From Symbiodinium natans (Eukaryota > Sar > Dinophyceae > Suessiales > Symbiodiniaceae): a stretch of DNA of 64,000 bases. The notes below the pieces were generated by a model. The model was not told the origin of the DNA. It saw nothing but the letters and a program-made list of their open reading frames with translations, and searched no databases. Positions 38,281-50,700 of the stretch are shown one piece after another. Where the stretch lies: NCBI GenBank assembly GCA_905221605.1, contig CAJNDS010001924.1, positions 206,001 to 270,000 of the forward strand, read 5' to 3'. Positions within the stretch are counted from its first letter, which is position 1; every line of letters begins with the position of its first letter. Both the position numbers and the translations under genes were made by a program.

Positions 38281-38756
38281 GCGCTGTATCACAGAACGTA
38301 CTGCCTCAATGGGTATTTCGGAGGATGTAAGGTGCCTAGCTGTAGTTCACCCTACTAGCGCTAGTAAGTCTTAAGCCTTCTTTCCCCAAATCAATGTCCT
38401 TTACTGTTCCCATGGAGCCTTATATATAGGGAAAGAAAATTTACAACAACCCCCTCATACAGGCACTGCCTCCAACCTTACCAGTTTTCGGTAGGAATTG
38501 AGCCCCTTATTCATCCGTTCAATGGGTCTTACGTAGGGAACCTAAGGTCCCAAATGACTCACGAAGAAGCAGCAAAGGGTTTAGGGTTTAGGGTTTAGGG
38601 TTTAGGGTTTAGGGTTTAGGGTTTAGGGTTTATTTCGGGTTTAGGAAAACCCTTGCGCCCTATGCTATAGGCTGTCAACCTCAGCTCTCAAAACAGAAAC
38701 CTAGAAACCCTAAACCCTGAACCTTAAACCCCAGAATCCTCTGAAGCCCTACTCCT

Positions 38757-38869
38757 AAACCCTAAACCCTAAACCCTAAACCCTAAACCCTAAACCCCAA
38801 ACCCCAAACCCCAAACCCTAAACCCTAAACCCTAAACCCTAAACCCTAAACCCTAACCCTAAACCCTAC
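38757..38869 (-). repeat. CCCTAAA telomere-like array before exon 38877
   Basis: C-strand array ending 7 bp before the coiled-coil exon; the matching G-strand array begins at 38945, just after it. Confidence 0.9.
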
Positions 38870-38876
38870 CCCGGAG

Positions 38877-39741
38877 GAGTGCAAGCGTTCCGAGGCGGAG
38901 ATCAAGGCTTCTCTGGCTGTGCCCAGGGTAAGAGTTGGTTTTGTTTGGGGTTTAGGGTTTAGGGTTTAGGGTTTAGGGTTTAGGGTTTAGGGTTTAGGGT
39001 TTTAGGGTTTATAGGGTTTATGGGGTTTATAGGGTTTATAGGGTTTATAGGGTTTATAGGGTTTATAGGGTTTATAGGGTTTATAGGGTTTATAGGGTTT
39101 ATAGGGTTTATAGGGTTTTGAGGGTCCCATGCTTGTTCGGTCAACTTATTTCACAGGTTCTACACAGGTTGCCTACACGGGGCCTACGAAGCTAGAACAG
39201 GTTCACACATGCTGGAAGGGCTGACGGCTGCATGATAAAAACAAAAGCCCTCAGCCGTCAGTTTCTCCCCTATATCCCCGCAACCCCACACGTAGCATGC
39301 TCCGGGCTCTAAGCCCTAATCCCTCAAGCGCGGTCAAACCCCCCCAAAACTTGATAAATCCTAAACCCTCAACCACCCCAGTCTTTCAACCCTAAGCCTC
39401 TAAGCACAGCAGTGGAAGGTTCGCCACAAGAGCCAGAAACTCGAGTCGATGCAGGCCGAGAGGCCCCAAGCTGTCGGTGTGGGGAGGCGTTGGGTTTTCG
39501 GTCTATAGGGTTTTGGGGGAGTTGCGGGTTTAGGGCTCGGGTTGTAGGTTCCGGGTTTCGGCTTGAGGGTTCAGTGTGTTGAGGGTTTAGCGTGCTGAGG
39601 GTACAGGATTCAGGGTTTTTTGACTCATGGGGTTTGGGGGCTGGGTTTCTGGATGGTGGGCGGCTGGGGAGCACGTCATGAAATGGGCGAGCGGCGAGCT
39701 GTACGCGGAGTAGGAGCTTTGTTTCGGACCTGAAGCTTGCC

Positions 39742-39811
<70 letters not shown>

Positions 39812-39832
39812 CTTATGTGCTGCGGAAGGAAT

Positions 39833-39898
<66 letters not shown>

Positions 39899-42749
39899 GG
39901 AGAGTCAGAGCGAGAGGGAGAGGGAGAGGGAGAGGGAGAGGGAGAGGGAGAGAGAGAGGGAGAGAGAGAGAGAGAGAAAATATGAAGGCGAGAGAGAGAG
40001 AGAGAGAGGGTAAATAATTCAGATTTTTAGTCTCCCTCCTCTGTCTCCCTCCCTCTCGCGGTACCAGGGTTGATGTGGGTCAGGCCCTTATGCACAATTG
40101 TGGCCCACTAGGGCCTTGCTATACTCATCATTTCATTATCTTACGCACACCATTACTGGTGGCGGGGGCGGCGGCGTGGGCGTCTTTCCTAAGACTTAGA
40201 ATGTAGAACAGCCACCCTCCCCTTCCCGGCCCACCCCGCATCCATTCCCCTCCTCAGGCAGCAGCTCTGGCAGCTACGGAAGGAGGCACAAGTTGAGGCT
40301 CGATTCGTTCAGGAGTAGGATTTGGGGTGTAAATAAGAGATCAGCTAGAGTCTTCATACACCACACGAACCTCTGAATGCCCTCAGCCCTCCACACTAAA
40401 ACTTGCCTGAACCCCTCAAGGATATGTTTTGCCAAATCCACTCAGGCAAGCTTACATGGAGGGTTTTAAGCTACACATTCCGGGCTCTTTATTCCCCAAA
40501 CGTGGGTCAAGACTCAAGGCCTCCAACGTAACGGGTAAGAGGGGCTAGCTCGATGTTACCCTGCGGCGAGCAGGGCCGGCGCCCGAGCTGCGGACAATTT
40601 TGTCCCGAGGCCTGCCCTTTTCTGAACAGAATCCGCGCTCTCCCCCATAGGCTCGGGCGTGGCCGTGGCCACGCTCGCCGTCCTCGAAGCTGCACAGTGG
40701 CTTCTGAAGCTTTTGAACTTCTGGGCTCCGGAAGTGCCAAAATCTCACTATTTGGGGTTTGCGCTGGCATAATTGCAACTTAGGGTGCCGTAGAACCTTC
40801 TGGGTTGGGAGGATTCTCCGCTGGGAGAGCTCGCGCTTCTGGCTCCAGCTCCTTCAGAAAAACCTAAGCTCTAACTCTAACCCTAAGTCCTGAACTCTAG
40901 CCCGAAGCCCTATCGCCCCTCAGGGGCCAAGCCCTCAAGCCCCCAGCACCCTAAACGCCAAACCCCAAACCTCAAACCCTAAACCCTGAACCCTCTAAGC
41001 CCTAAACCCTAAACCCTAAACCCTAAACCCTAAACCCTAAACCCTAAACCCTAAACCCTAAACCCTAAACCCCAAGCGATGACAGGCGAGGAAGATTCTG
41101 CGATCTGCCAAGGGCGAAGTGGAGCGCCAGGCGATGTCCTCCAGGCTCTCCTTACATCATCTCGCTTGGGGAAGTTAGGGCCACCTAGGGTTTAGGGTTT
41201 AGGGTTTAGGGTTTAGGGTTTCGGGTTAGGGTTTAGGGTTTCGGGTTTCGGGTTTCGGGTTTAGGGTTTAGGGTTTAGGGTTTAGGGTTTATTGGGTTGA
41301 GGGTTAGGGGGAGGGGGATTTAGGGGAACAGAACCTCGGTATAAGGGATCCTCCAGTATAGATAAGGTTACAGAAATTCAGTCAACTTGATCTTGGCTGT
41401 GGATTGGTATCCCAAGCAAGGGAAAAGCAAACATTCTGCGCTTGAACTTTGAAAGTCATGCGGAATGCGCCCTGACCGTCCACTCTGAACTCTAAACCCG
41501 CAGCCCTCTATTCACCGAGTGCAGGTACAGCCTGCAGTGGCTGGAGCAGCAGATGGCGCGCCTGGAACAGCCAGAAGCTCTCGCCAACAGGCGTGGTAAG
41601 ACTCTGGTGTTGTTGGGTTGGGATGTTCCCCCCCTTGTCCTACCAGTCCTTAATAGGGATTATAATAGGGGGTACTAGAATCCGCAGTAAGGATTGTTAG
41701 TATAAGGGGGAACATCCCAAGTTGTGGGGGTTGAAGGGCTTTACAGGGCTTTGGGTCTGAGGGTTGAGGGCTTAGCCATTGGAGACCCAGATGTGCTCTT
41801 CTTCTTCTTCTTCCCATATGTTGGTTCGGATCCCTTAATTCGAAACTCAGGGTTTTTTTTCCCTAGGCTGCCACTGCTTCTACTAGGGCTTCAGGGGCTT
41901 TCAGGAGGTTGGGAGCTTGAGGGAATTTTGGGGGGTTTGTCTTTGGGAGTTGTTTGGCCCCGGGAGCTTCAGAGTTTTTGCATTTAGGGTGAAGAGACTA
42001 CTGCAAAAGCGTTACGCAGAGCAGTCAAGACAGGGGTGCACCCACACAATGAATGGCGGAGGGCAAGTGTGAGCTTGGATGTTGCACCAACAGAAGAAGA
42101 TGGGCAGCCTGTCCTATACAGGAGGACGATGCGCCGAGGTTGCAAGGCTCCTGGGTGGTATGGACCAGCCTTGTTTCACCACTTAGAACAGCCGCTGCGC
42201 GCACCAGCTCATGAAACATGTGCCATCCATCGCCTACAACCATCGGACAATCCACACAGGGCAAATGTCGTCGAGAAGTAGGCACAGATTCGGGCACCAC
42301 AAGGGATCTCCCCCAAAAAAAATATGCCCCTTGAAACACGGTCCTAAACCCTGGAAGCCCATCACCGACCCCAGCGACTTCAACCCTTTGCCCTAAAAAC
42401 TCCCTAGCAAAACCAAGTGCTTGCAATCCCCAGAAGCTTCTTATGCCCTAAGGCCTTACACCCCCAAAGCCCTCCCCGGAACCCCATATGAACCCTCACT
42501 AAACCCTATGAATCCTATAAACTCTACAATAAACCCAGTAAACCGTACAAACCCTATAAACCCCCCACAAACCTTAAAGAAACCCTTTGAACCCGACATA
42601 TCTAAACAGCTCATCCTGGTCCACTGGCCCTAAACCCTAAACCCTAAACACTAAACCCTAAACCCCAAACCCCAAACCCCTAACCCTTCAGTTCCGTGGG
42701 CTCGGCGGCGCTCAGCCCGCAGAGCTCCAGGGCCTCATTGGCGGGGGAG
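38877..42749 (+). CDS. Coiled-coil exons, gene limits unknown
   Basis: Candidate exons: 38877-38906 (ECKRSEAEIK), 39419-39462 (VRHKSQKLESMQAE), 41091-41130 (KILRSAKGEVERQ), 41525-41576 (YSLQWLEQQMARLEQPE), 41995-42033 (RLLQKRYAEQSRQ) and 42692-42749 (FRGLGGAQPAELQGLIGGG). The junction 39462/41091 closes in phase; others depend on which of several possible donors is used. The peptides are charged and Leu-spaced, like the coiled coil ending at 23784, so the two could be related or share only composition. No start or stop was assigned. A further short exon near 43843 (DAEQ) is possible. Confidence 0.4.
38945..39119 (+). repeat. TTTAGGG array changing to 9-bp TTTATAGGG units
   Basis: Seven TTTAGGG units followed by about twelve TTTATAGGG units; follows the exon at 38877-38927. 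Confidence 0.9.
39746..40009 (+). repeat. GA dinucleotide microsatellite
   Basis: About 260 bp of (GA)n with GGGAGA interruptions, following the exon at 39419. Open frames of Arg/Glu here are artefacts. Confidence 0.95.
40553..40772 (+). CDS. Possible small two-exon membrane-protein gene or stray exon
   Basis: The sequence 40651-40772 is preceded by a pyrimidine run and AG, stays open for 40 codons and ends in TAA. It encodes a hydrophobic helix (VAVATLAVLEAAQWLLKLL) followed by NFWAPEVP. An upstream stretch 40553-40601 starts with ATG and joins in phase across a 49-bp GT-AG intron, giving 56 residues. It does not resemble the charged exons on either side. The alternative is that 40651 onwards is the last exon of a gene beginning upstream, or chance. 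Confidence 0.22.
40978..41071 (-). repeat. CCCTAAA telomere-like array
   Basis: C-strand array 20 bp upstream of the exon at 41091; a G-strand array (41188-41292, with TTTCGGG variants) follows that exon. Confidence 0.9.
41620..41718. mobile_element. MITE-like element, family 1, copy 4
   Basis: Begins GGGATGTTCCCCC, contains CAGTCCTTAATAGGGATTAT, and ends AAGGATTGTTAGTATAAGGG then GGAACATCCC. The arms pair along most of their length. Lies just after the exon at 41525. Confidence 0.8.
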
Positions 42750-44238
42750 GTGCTTTTAGGGTTTAGGGTTGAGGGTTTAGGGTTTAGGGTTTAGGGTTTA
42801 GCTTGGGGCTAGAGGGCTTGGGGTTTAGGATTTAGGGCTTGGGGCTTAGAGGATTCAGGGTTTGGGGTTTGGGGTTTAGGGCTTAGGGTTTATGGTTTAG
42901 GGCTGTTTGGGTTTAGGGCTTATAGGCATTAGAGGGGGTACAGGGGGGTTAGTTCAAGGGCCTTGTAGGGCTTGTGGGATGCTTTAGGTCTCAAAGGGCT
43001 CATCGTAGGGGGTTTATGTAGGGTATGTAGTGTAGGCTTTACAGAGCGTGCAGGGACTGTGGGGCTTAAAGGGTTATTAGGTTTAATGGGGTTTATAGTT
43101 TTCTAGCAGGGCTTATATGAAGCGTTATAAGGTTCGTGGTGCATTATAGGGTTTAGAGTGTTTGTGGGGCTTGTAGGCTTTATGTGGTTTTCGCTGGATT
43201 CTGTTCGGCTTCAGGGCTGAGGGTTTCAAGCTTAACCCTAAACCCAAAAAAACCCTAAGCAGCCTGTTTTGTTCTGGTCTGCCCGGTTGTTTACAGACCA
43301 TGGTTTGGTCTGTTGTGCTTGTGCGGCTTTGGGGCCATACGTGGGCTTTATAGGCTTATATTAGTTTCATTTGTGTTTATTTTGTTATGTGGCATTTGCA
43401 GGGTTTCAATAGGGTCTATAGGGTTTATACGGTATATATGTGGCTTCAAGAACCTGGCCCACAGCCCATTTTAAGCCTAGACCCTGCCAGCCGCACATCC
43501 TACAAAGCTCGTTTCAAGTCTGAGCTCAGAGTTTTGGGTCTCGACAAAGAAGGGAACTACAATTGGAGCTTGGGCTCAGAGTTTCGGGGTTCGAGCTGAG
43601 AAGGTTTATCCTGCGCTTTGTTGCGTGCTGGTGGTTTGGGTCATTTGTAAATATGTTGGGGCTATTTGATTCCATATATGTGCATGCGCTTTCGGGGTGC
43701 GCAGGTATCAGCGGCTTACTCCGGCCAGACCATTGCTAGTATCGCTCTTTGGGAGGTTGAGGGTTGAGGGCTGAGGGTTTTGGGAACTTTCCGCGAACAC
43801 TACAAGCCCAAACCCAAACCCTGCACACCGCCCTAGCCCAAGATGCTGAGCAGGCTCCGGTGCTCTTGAGCTAAGAGCACCAGCAGGCGCTGACTGCATA
43901 GGGAAGGAGTCGTGTGCTTCTCAGGGCCGTGAGGATTCCCAATCCCTGAGTTAAGGGCACCGGGTTGGGTAAGGCATTTAGGGTTTATAGGGCATAGGGT
44001 TTGCGGTGGGGCAGGGGGTGGAGGTTCAGGATTTGGGGGGGTGGGGCTTCAGGATTCGGAGCTTGAGCGTTTCCAGGCATTTACAGGGCAACTCAGGCCC
44101 TGATACTAAAACGCAAAGCCCTTGGGCCGAGGGTTTTTGGTTTAGGGTTTAGGGTTTAGGGTTTAGGGTTTAGGGTTTAGGGTTCGGGGGTTTAGAGTTT
44201 CGGGTTTAGGGTGTAAGGCTTTGGCATCGTTGATGAAG

Positions 44239-44391
44239 TCGGGTGCACACCCTCCGGAGAAGGGATCGGATCGCGTGTCATGGGAGGATGTCTCTACCAT
44301 GCTACTGTTTCGATGGTTCTTAGAAGTTGCATATACACAAGAGCATCAGCACGGATTGCGCTGCATTTTTGCCACAACATGGTATGGGTAA
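44239..44391 (+). CDS. Isolated candidate exon, unknown protein
   Basis: A 50-codon open stretch with protein-like composition: VSWEDVSTMLLFRWFLEVA, then TQEHQHGLRCIFATTWYG, ending in TAA at 44389-44391. A strong-looking donor (GG|GTAAAGG) lies just before the stop, so it may be an internal exon ending at 44387, with an acceptor at 44238 or near 44263. Aromatic residues and Met are more frequent than in neighbouring exons. No family is recognised and no partner exon was identified. Confidence 0.25.
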   Translation, partial: SGAHPPEKGSDRVSWEDVSTMLLFRWFLEVAYTQEHQHGLRCIFATTWYG

Positions 44392-45463
44392 AGGTGTATG
44401 GAGGTGGGCTTGAAGCCTAGTGGCTCTTAGCAGTTCCCGAACTCCATCTACTGGAAACTACCTAGTAGGGTGTTGGCTTCGACGTACTGGGTTACATTTA
44501 ATATATGGTACTTCATTCCCTACTTCTCGACTCAGAACCTTCGACCCTGACCCCTACACCGCCCCAAGCCCTGAACCCGAAACCCGCTCAAGCGTACTTC
44601 TGCGAATTCAGCCGTTTTGGATCATCTTGGTGGCTGAAGTCTGACAGAAAAGAACACGCTCTTGTGAGCTGTGCCTCTCGGACCTCAACCTAAGCCCTAT
44701 AAGTCCGAAACCCCCCCAGCCCTGTAAGCCCTACAAGCTCTTGCAAGCCCTATAATCTATAAGCCCTATACTCCCAAACCCTGCACCCCGTGGGTGTTGT
44801 TCTAACATGGGGCGCTAAGGGGCTGGCTTGTTGTGTGAGATGATGATAGAAACCTTTTCTACACAGAAGGGCACACGCTGTTGCCCATGTCCTTTGGCCT
44901 GGGCTTTAGGTTTGTTCTTGAGCAGCGGGCAGCCTTTTTTGAGCAACAAGCCCTTCCCCCTAATACTCCCCCCCCTCCCCCCCGCAATTCTAAAGTTCGC
45001 GTCGGCCGAAAAATGTTCAACATTGGGAGGCCCTCCAACCCAGGGTTTTGGGCTTCGCCCCCTAAACCCTTGTTAAACCCTCTGAGCCTTAGGCCTTACT
45101 TAACCCTGAGAACGCTCTGAGCCTTCCAAGAAGCTTTGGTCTATATCTTTGCGAGTAGTTGTTGTGGGAGTCCAATCTTTCCAGGGTGTAGTGTCCCGCA
45201 GTAGCGGGAAAAAGGGCTCGTAAGTGGTAGTCCCTCGTTATTTCTCAAGACCTACACTGTAGCTCACCCTGAAGTGCCTGAGTAGATCCTACACCGAATT
45301 TAACCCTAGTTAAAAATCAACCCTAGTTAAAGCCGAGTTGCCCTCTATAGGCCCAAGTCTAACGACGCCCGACTTTAGTAACCTATACCTATCATGTCCG
45401 ATTCAAAGCTCCCTAGACGTTTCTGGAGAGAGCCGTCTCAGGAAACCCTGTGTCAAGCCAGAC

Positions 45464-47669
45464 ATGGCCCCAGTTGACGGCAAGGTGTCCCTCTCGCTTT
45501 GCGACATGCTCCAGGGCGAGAAGAAGGCCCAAACTCCTAAACTCGGAGCCCGACACCACAAGCCTAAGCCCCTAGGCCCTAAACTCCAAGCCTAAACCTC
45601 CACACCCTAAACCTTCTTGCGCCCCAATGCCAAAGCCTGACTTTCATTTCTGGACACCCCGATATAGCCAAGAACCAATATCTCAACCCTCTTGGACGAA
45701 CCAGAGCATGCTCCCCTTCCTCAGAAAGTTTCGGGGGTTGGGGGTTAGAGGTCTTGGGTTTAGATTATGGGGCTCAGCTTTTTTTGTTTTTTTGGGGTGG
45801 GGGGGAGGGGGGAGGGCGATTGGGCTAGAGGTTTTTTAGGGGTTCTTGGGTGATGTAGTTTAGGTTTGGGTTCCTCATATTCGGCCGGCACTTGAAACCC
45901 CCCCTCCCTCTCCGAGGTCCTGAATCCCCAGCTTCAGTGTTCCCGCAACCATACACCCCAAACCTTAAACCCTAAACCCTAACCCTAAACCCTAAACCCT
46001 AAACCCTAAACCCTAAACCCTAAACCCTAAACCCTAAACCCTAAACCCTAAACCCTCACTTGGGCTCCCGGGCTTTGGGAACCAAGTGCTTTGGCGCAGG
46101 TCAAAGCCTTACAGGAGTCGGAGGAGGCCTGGTAGGGTTTAGGGTTTAGGGTTTAGGGTTTAGGGTTTAGGGTTTAGGGTTTAGGGTTTAGGGTTTAGGG
46201 TTTAGGGTTTAGGGTTTAGGGTTCGGGGCTCAAACTTCGCGTGTCTTCGTAATTGGGTGTTTACTATTGGGCCTGTAGGGGTCGGATCAAGATTTCAGGG
46301 CTTGAGACAGAGGAAGTCGGGCTTACAGGGTTTATGGATTGGGGGTAGCAGTTTCGAGTTCCAAAAACATAAGCATGGGCTTCGGCATTTGGGTTTTTCG
46401 GGTGAGGGTCAAAAGTGACCCCTTTACGGAGGGCGGGGGTTTCGGATGGTCCGGCTTCTATACTTACCATGTCTGACATGATCCCAAATTTCTAGTCCTT
46501 AAGCCCCGAAAGCCTATCGAGCTTAGGGCATAGGAGGTTCAGGGTTTAGGGCCTTACGCCCTATACCCCCAAGCTTCCTTACATCCCAAACCCTGTCTCC
46601 TGTTGCTGGGGTTTAGGAACCATGTAGGAAGATCGTTTTCAGTCTTTTGCAGGGACCCCCAGCCGGAGCTCCTCCCTGAATAAAGGCTCTGTACTTCAGG
46701 GCGTCCTCGAAAGTCCCTTGAACCCCCAGGCGCGGGCTTAGGCTTTGGGCCTTGGGCTTGGTTTAGAGTTAGGGTTCAGGGTTCAGGGTTTAGGGTTTAG
46801 GGTTTAAGGTTTAAGGTTTAGGGCTTAGAGCTTAGGGCTTAGGATTTTATGGTACAGTCTTTAGAGGTTCGGCATGTTTCGGGGGGTTTGGGGCCTGGGA
46901 GCTCTGGAGGAGCATTCGGGCGATCACGCGGCCCCGGCGAAGAAGAGCTTCCATGCCCGCACGCTGGTGGTCCGGGTGTAGAGGGTTTAGGATTTAGGGT
47001 TTAGGGTTTAGGGTTTAGGGTTAGGGTGCAGGGTTTATGGACGAGGGCTTGGCCGGCTTGGCTTTGCGTTCTTGCCGGTGTGTGGTAGACAGCCATGAAC
47101 AGGCTGGGCAATCATGAACCTTGAACAGATCTTACTTATCCCTGAACCTCCCTAGACACCCAACAGCTAGCACCCTGGTCCGCGCCGTTGTCAGAACCGC
47201 CTAAAGCCGGCCAACTCACCAAACCTCAACCCACCGCTCCTTCAATCCCCGACCAAACCTCATCATAATCCGCATTTAAGTCACGAGGTTGTGGAATCCA
47301 CACAAGTCAATGTTTGAGATGCTATACCTGGCAGAGACCGTATGATGCAGAGCTCAAAGAAGGAACTGATACCAACAGCAGCGTGTGGAAGCAGATGCCA
47401 ACAACAGCGTGTGGAAGCAAAGGCACCAAATACTGCTATGTTGAAACCAAAAACCCAGACAACAGCAAGTGTTTCGAGATATTACAAAGGTTGATGAGTC
47501 TTTCTCCGTTTGCAGCTTGTTTTGGTTTGTTGGTGTCTGTGCTTTCGGTTTTCGGTAGGAGGTTGAAGGAGGCGGCGGGCTGAAGCTGGGGAGTCGGCTT
47601 CGGGCGATTCGTCAACCGGAGCTGACTCGGATGCTAGCTCTAACCCCCCCCCCCCTTCTCCCCCCTTCC

Positions 47670-47747
<78 letters not shown>

Positions 47748-50700
47748 CGCCTTACCAATCCCTCAACCCAAGACCCTATACCCCGTAAAGCGCCCCAAAG
47801 TCCCTCAAAATTGAGGCTTCCAGCCCTACCATGCCCAAAGCGTTCCCAAGTCGGAAGACTTGGAGGCAGGAAGGGGTTTAGGGCTTTGAGGTTGAAGGGT
47901 TTAGGGTTTAGGGTTGGTGGGGTTCAGCGTTTGGGGTGTCTAGGGGGTTACGGCCGTTGAACGGTGCTTAGGGTATTTAGTATTTAAGTTTGGGGGTTTG
48001 CTTGGGGTGGTGATATTATAGGCCCTAAACCCTAAACCCTAAACCCTGAACCCTAAACCCTAAACCGTATATTTCCGCTGTAGCCATGTCATGGGGTTGT
48101 TTCATTGAAGGTCGATCGGGTGCACCAGCGTTTGGGGTTTGGGGCTTGGGCTTCGTTTTAGGATTCAAGGCTTAGAGTTTAAGGTGTTCTCTCAAACCCT
48201 GAAGCCTGCAAACCCTTCCAAACCCTCAACCCTGAAACCCCGAAACCCTGAAACCCTGAAACCCTGAACCCCTAAACCCTACACCCTAAACCCTAAACCC
48301 TAAACCCCAAACCCTAAACCCTAAACCCCAAACCCTAAACCCTAAACCCTAAACCCCCTTGAAACACCTCTCTTGCGCCCTGGAAGCCGAGTCGAGGCTG
48401 TGGCCTTCAGCCGGCAGTCCAGTGGTGAAGCTGTGGATGTCGCGCGCCCCCAGTTGTTAGTGTTTCCAGGGTTTAGGGTTTAGGGTTTAGGGTTTAGGGT
48501 TTAGGGTTTAGGGTTTAGGGGAAATATGGGAGGTTGCAAAACTAGTGAACATCTAAAATGGACTCCCAAATAGTATTTTGGGGCTTTAAAGTAGGGTTGC
48601 AGGATGTGTTGGGGTGGTAGGGCAGACGTTTTTCGGGATGGAGGAGGCTTGGGCTTGGGCAACTTGGGGGCCCTTCATCGTGTCTAAGCCATCGACGAGA
48701 CCTGAACCAGCAAGGCCCTTCGGAGAAGGGCTAGGTTTTAGGGTTTAGGGTTTAGGGTTTAGGGTTTTATGGCTTAGGAGTACTGTGCAGAGGGTCAATC
48801 TAGGAAACACCAAACTCTAAACCCCCCCAAGATGCCTCAAACGCCCTTTTCAGGTCTCTGTTTAGATTTTACATTCTTGGTTTTGTCTGCATAGCTTAGA
48901 AACGGCCTAGGCCCAGAAAAGGCTTGATCTGCCCCATATTCTAGATTCCCGAAACTTTGAAAGCTAGAAATCCTGAACGCCCACCCTATATACCCTAAAC
49001 ACTCACCCTCTCGGCCCTGAACCCTCAACGAGGTTACCACGATGATGCTCCGCAACATTCCGAACAAGTACACCCAGAATTCGCTGCTACAGGCGCGGAG
49101 AGTCATGCCGAAGTGGGCTGAAAGGGTTTGGGGTTTGTAGTGCTTTGGGCCCCCTAAACCCTGAAGAGCCTTAAATTGGATCTGGAGGCTCGTATACCCC
49201 CCTGAGTCGGCCCCCCAAACAGCAAAGGTCTAGTGTGGATCCTATGCCTTTGAACCCCCAGACGCCTACAGCCCTCAAACCACCGATATGTACCCTTCAG
49301 GTGAATATCCTTGGGCGAAGATTACACTAAACCCTAAACCCTAAACTCAGTGGGCACAGTCACTTTCCAGGCTTCTCCTTGAGGACAGTCTGGGAGGGGG
49401 GCTGAGGGGGGTGGGGCTATGTGCTGAAGTTTAAGCAGACAGCATATCGGGATGGTTCAGGGTTCCGGGCTTAGGGACCCAGAACCCTCTAGCTCCCTTG
49501 CAGGCAACTCTCCCCCCCTAGACTTGCGCAGGAGATCAACGAGATGGGTTTTGCTGGCACCTTCGACTTCTTCTATCTCCCGCCCCGCGGCAGGTTTAGG
49601 GTTTAGGGTTTAGGGTTTAGGGTTTAGGGTTTAGGGTTTAGGGTTTAGGGTTTAGGGTTTAGGGTGTCGGGGGGTTTTCAACCGTGGGGGCTGTGGAGGG
49701 GCGGGGGAAGCCTGCGGTGCAGGTAGGACTCCTGCAGCTGTCATAAAAAATAGGGGCTGGCTTAGCCACAAGATGACATACCCTGGCTTCTAGCTTACAG
49801 AAACAACCCCATATTCAGATTGCATTATGACTATGTAGCATTAGTTTGAAGTCATCATCGTCATACTCATAGTACGAATATTCATAAAGAGCGACAACAA
49901 ATGAGCAAATAAACAGCAACAACAATTCTCAAAAGAGTATATACTGAAGGCTAAAGAGGGTCTGCGTGCAAGCTCCCAAAGGATGGACGTGCACAATCGC
50001 AGCAACGTCGGCTATGCCTTCGTGAACTTCCTTCGCCCTGAAGATGCCGCAGCCTGGCAAATTTGATGGCTTGGCCTGGGGTTTGCCTAGGGTTTAGGGT
50101 TTAGGGTTTAGGGTTTAGGGTTTAGGGTTTAGGGTTTAGGGTTCAGGGTTTAGGGTTTAGGGTTTAGGGATATTAAACCCTAAGCCCCCAGCTGCTACCA
50201 ACCGCGCAGTGCATCCTGATCTTAGATTCACTGGGATGCCCCACTTCCGCTTTCAGGGTAAGTTCGTATCAGGGCCCTCTCGAACTCACAGGAGCGCTTC
50301 CGCCAGAAGTTCTCCGAGCATCGCTTCCAGCGCAGCCCGTATGCGTTAGTATTATTATTATCATTATTACTATTGTTATTACTAGTGTTTTTTTAATTAT
50401 TCTTTTTCTTATCATTATTATTGTTGTTATAATATGTATATATAAATATACTCTGGGGAGGGTACCATATACCTTCCCCCCCCCCCCCCCAAAGATCTAC
50501 CCTTTTTCATACATTTATGCCTCTCTAAACCCTACCTTGACTCTGTCTCAGCATGAGCACTATACGAAATATCTGGTCTTACAAAGTGATTACATAGAGC
50601 TACTGTGTGGAGGTGACACTCAGGCGTTCTCCTAGGCTTTCCGGTATAGGGTTTAGGGCTAGGGCTACAGGTATATTGAAATTCTTAACCCTAAAACCTT

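Noticed and set aside
39737-40013. Arg/Glu repeat proteins
   Set aside because: Translations of the GA microsatellite.
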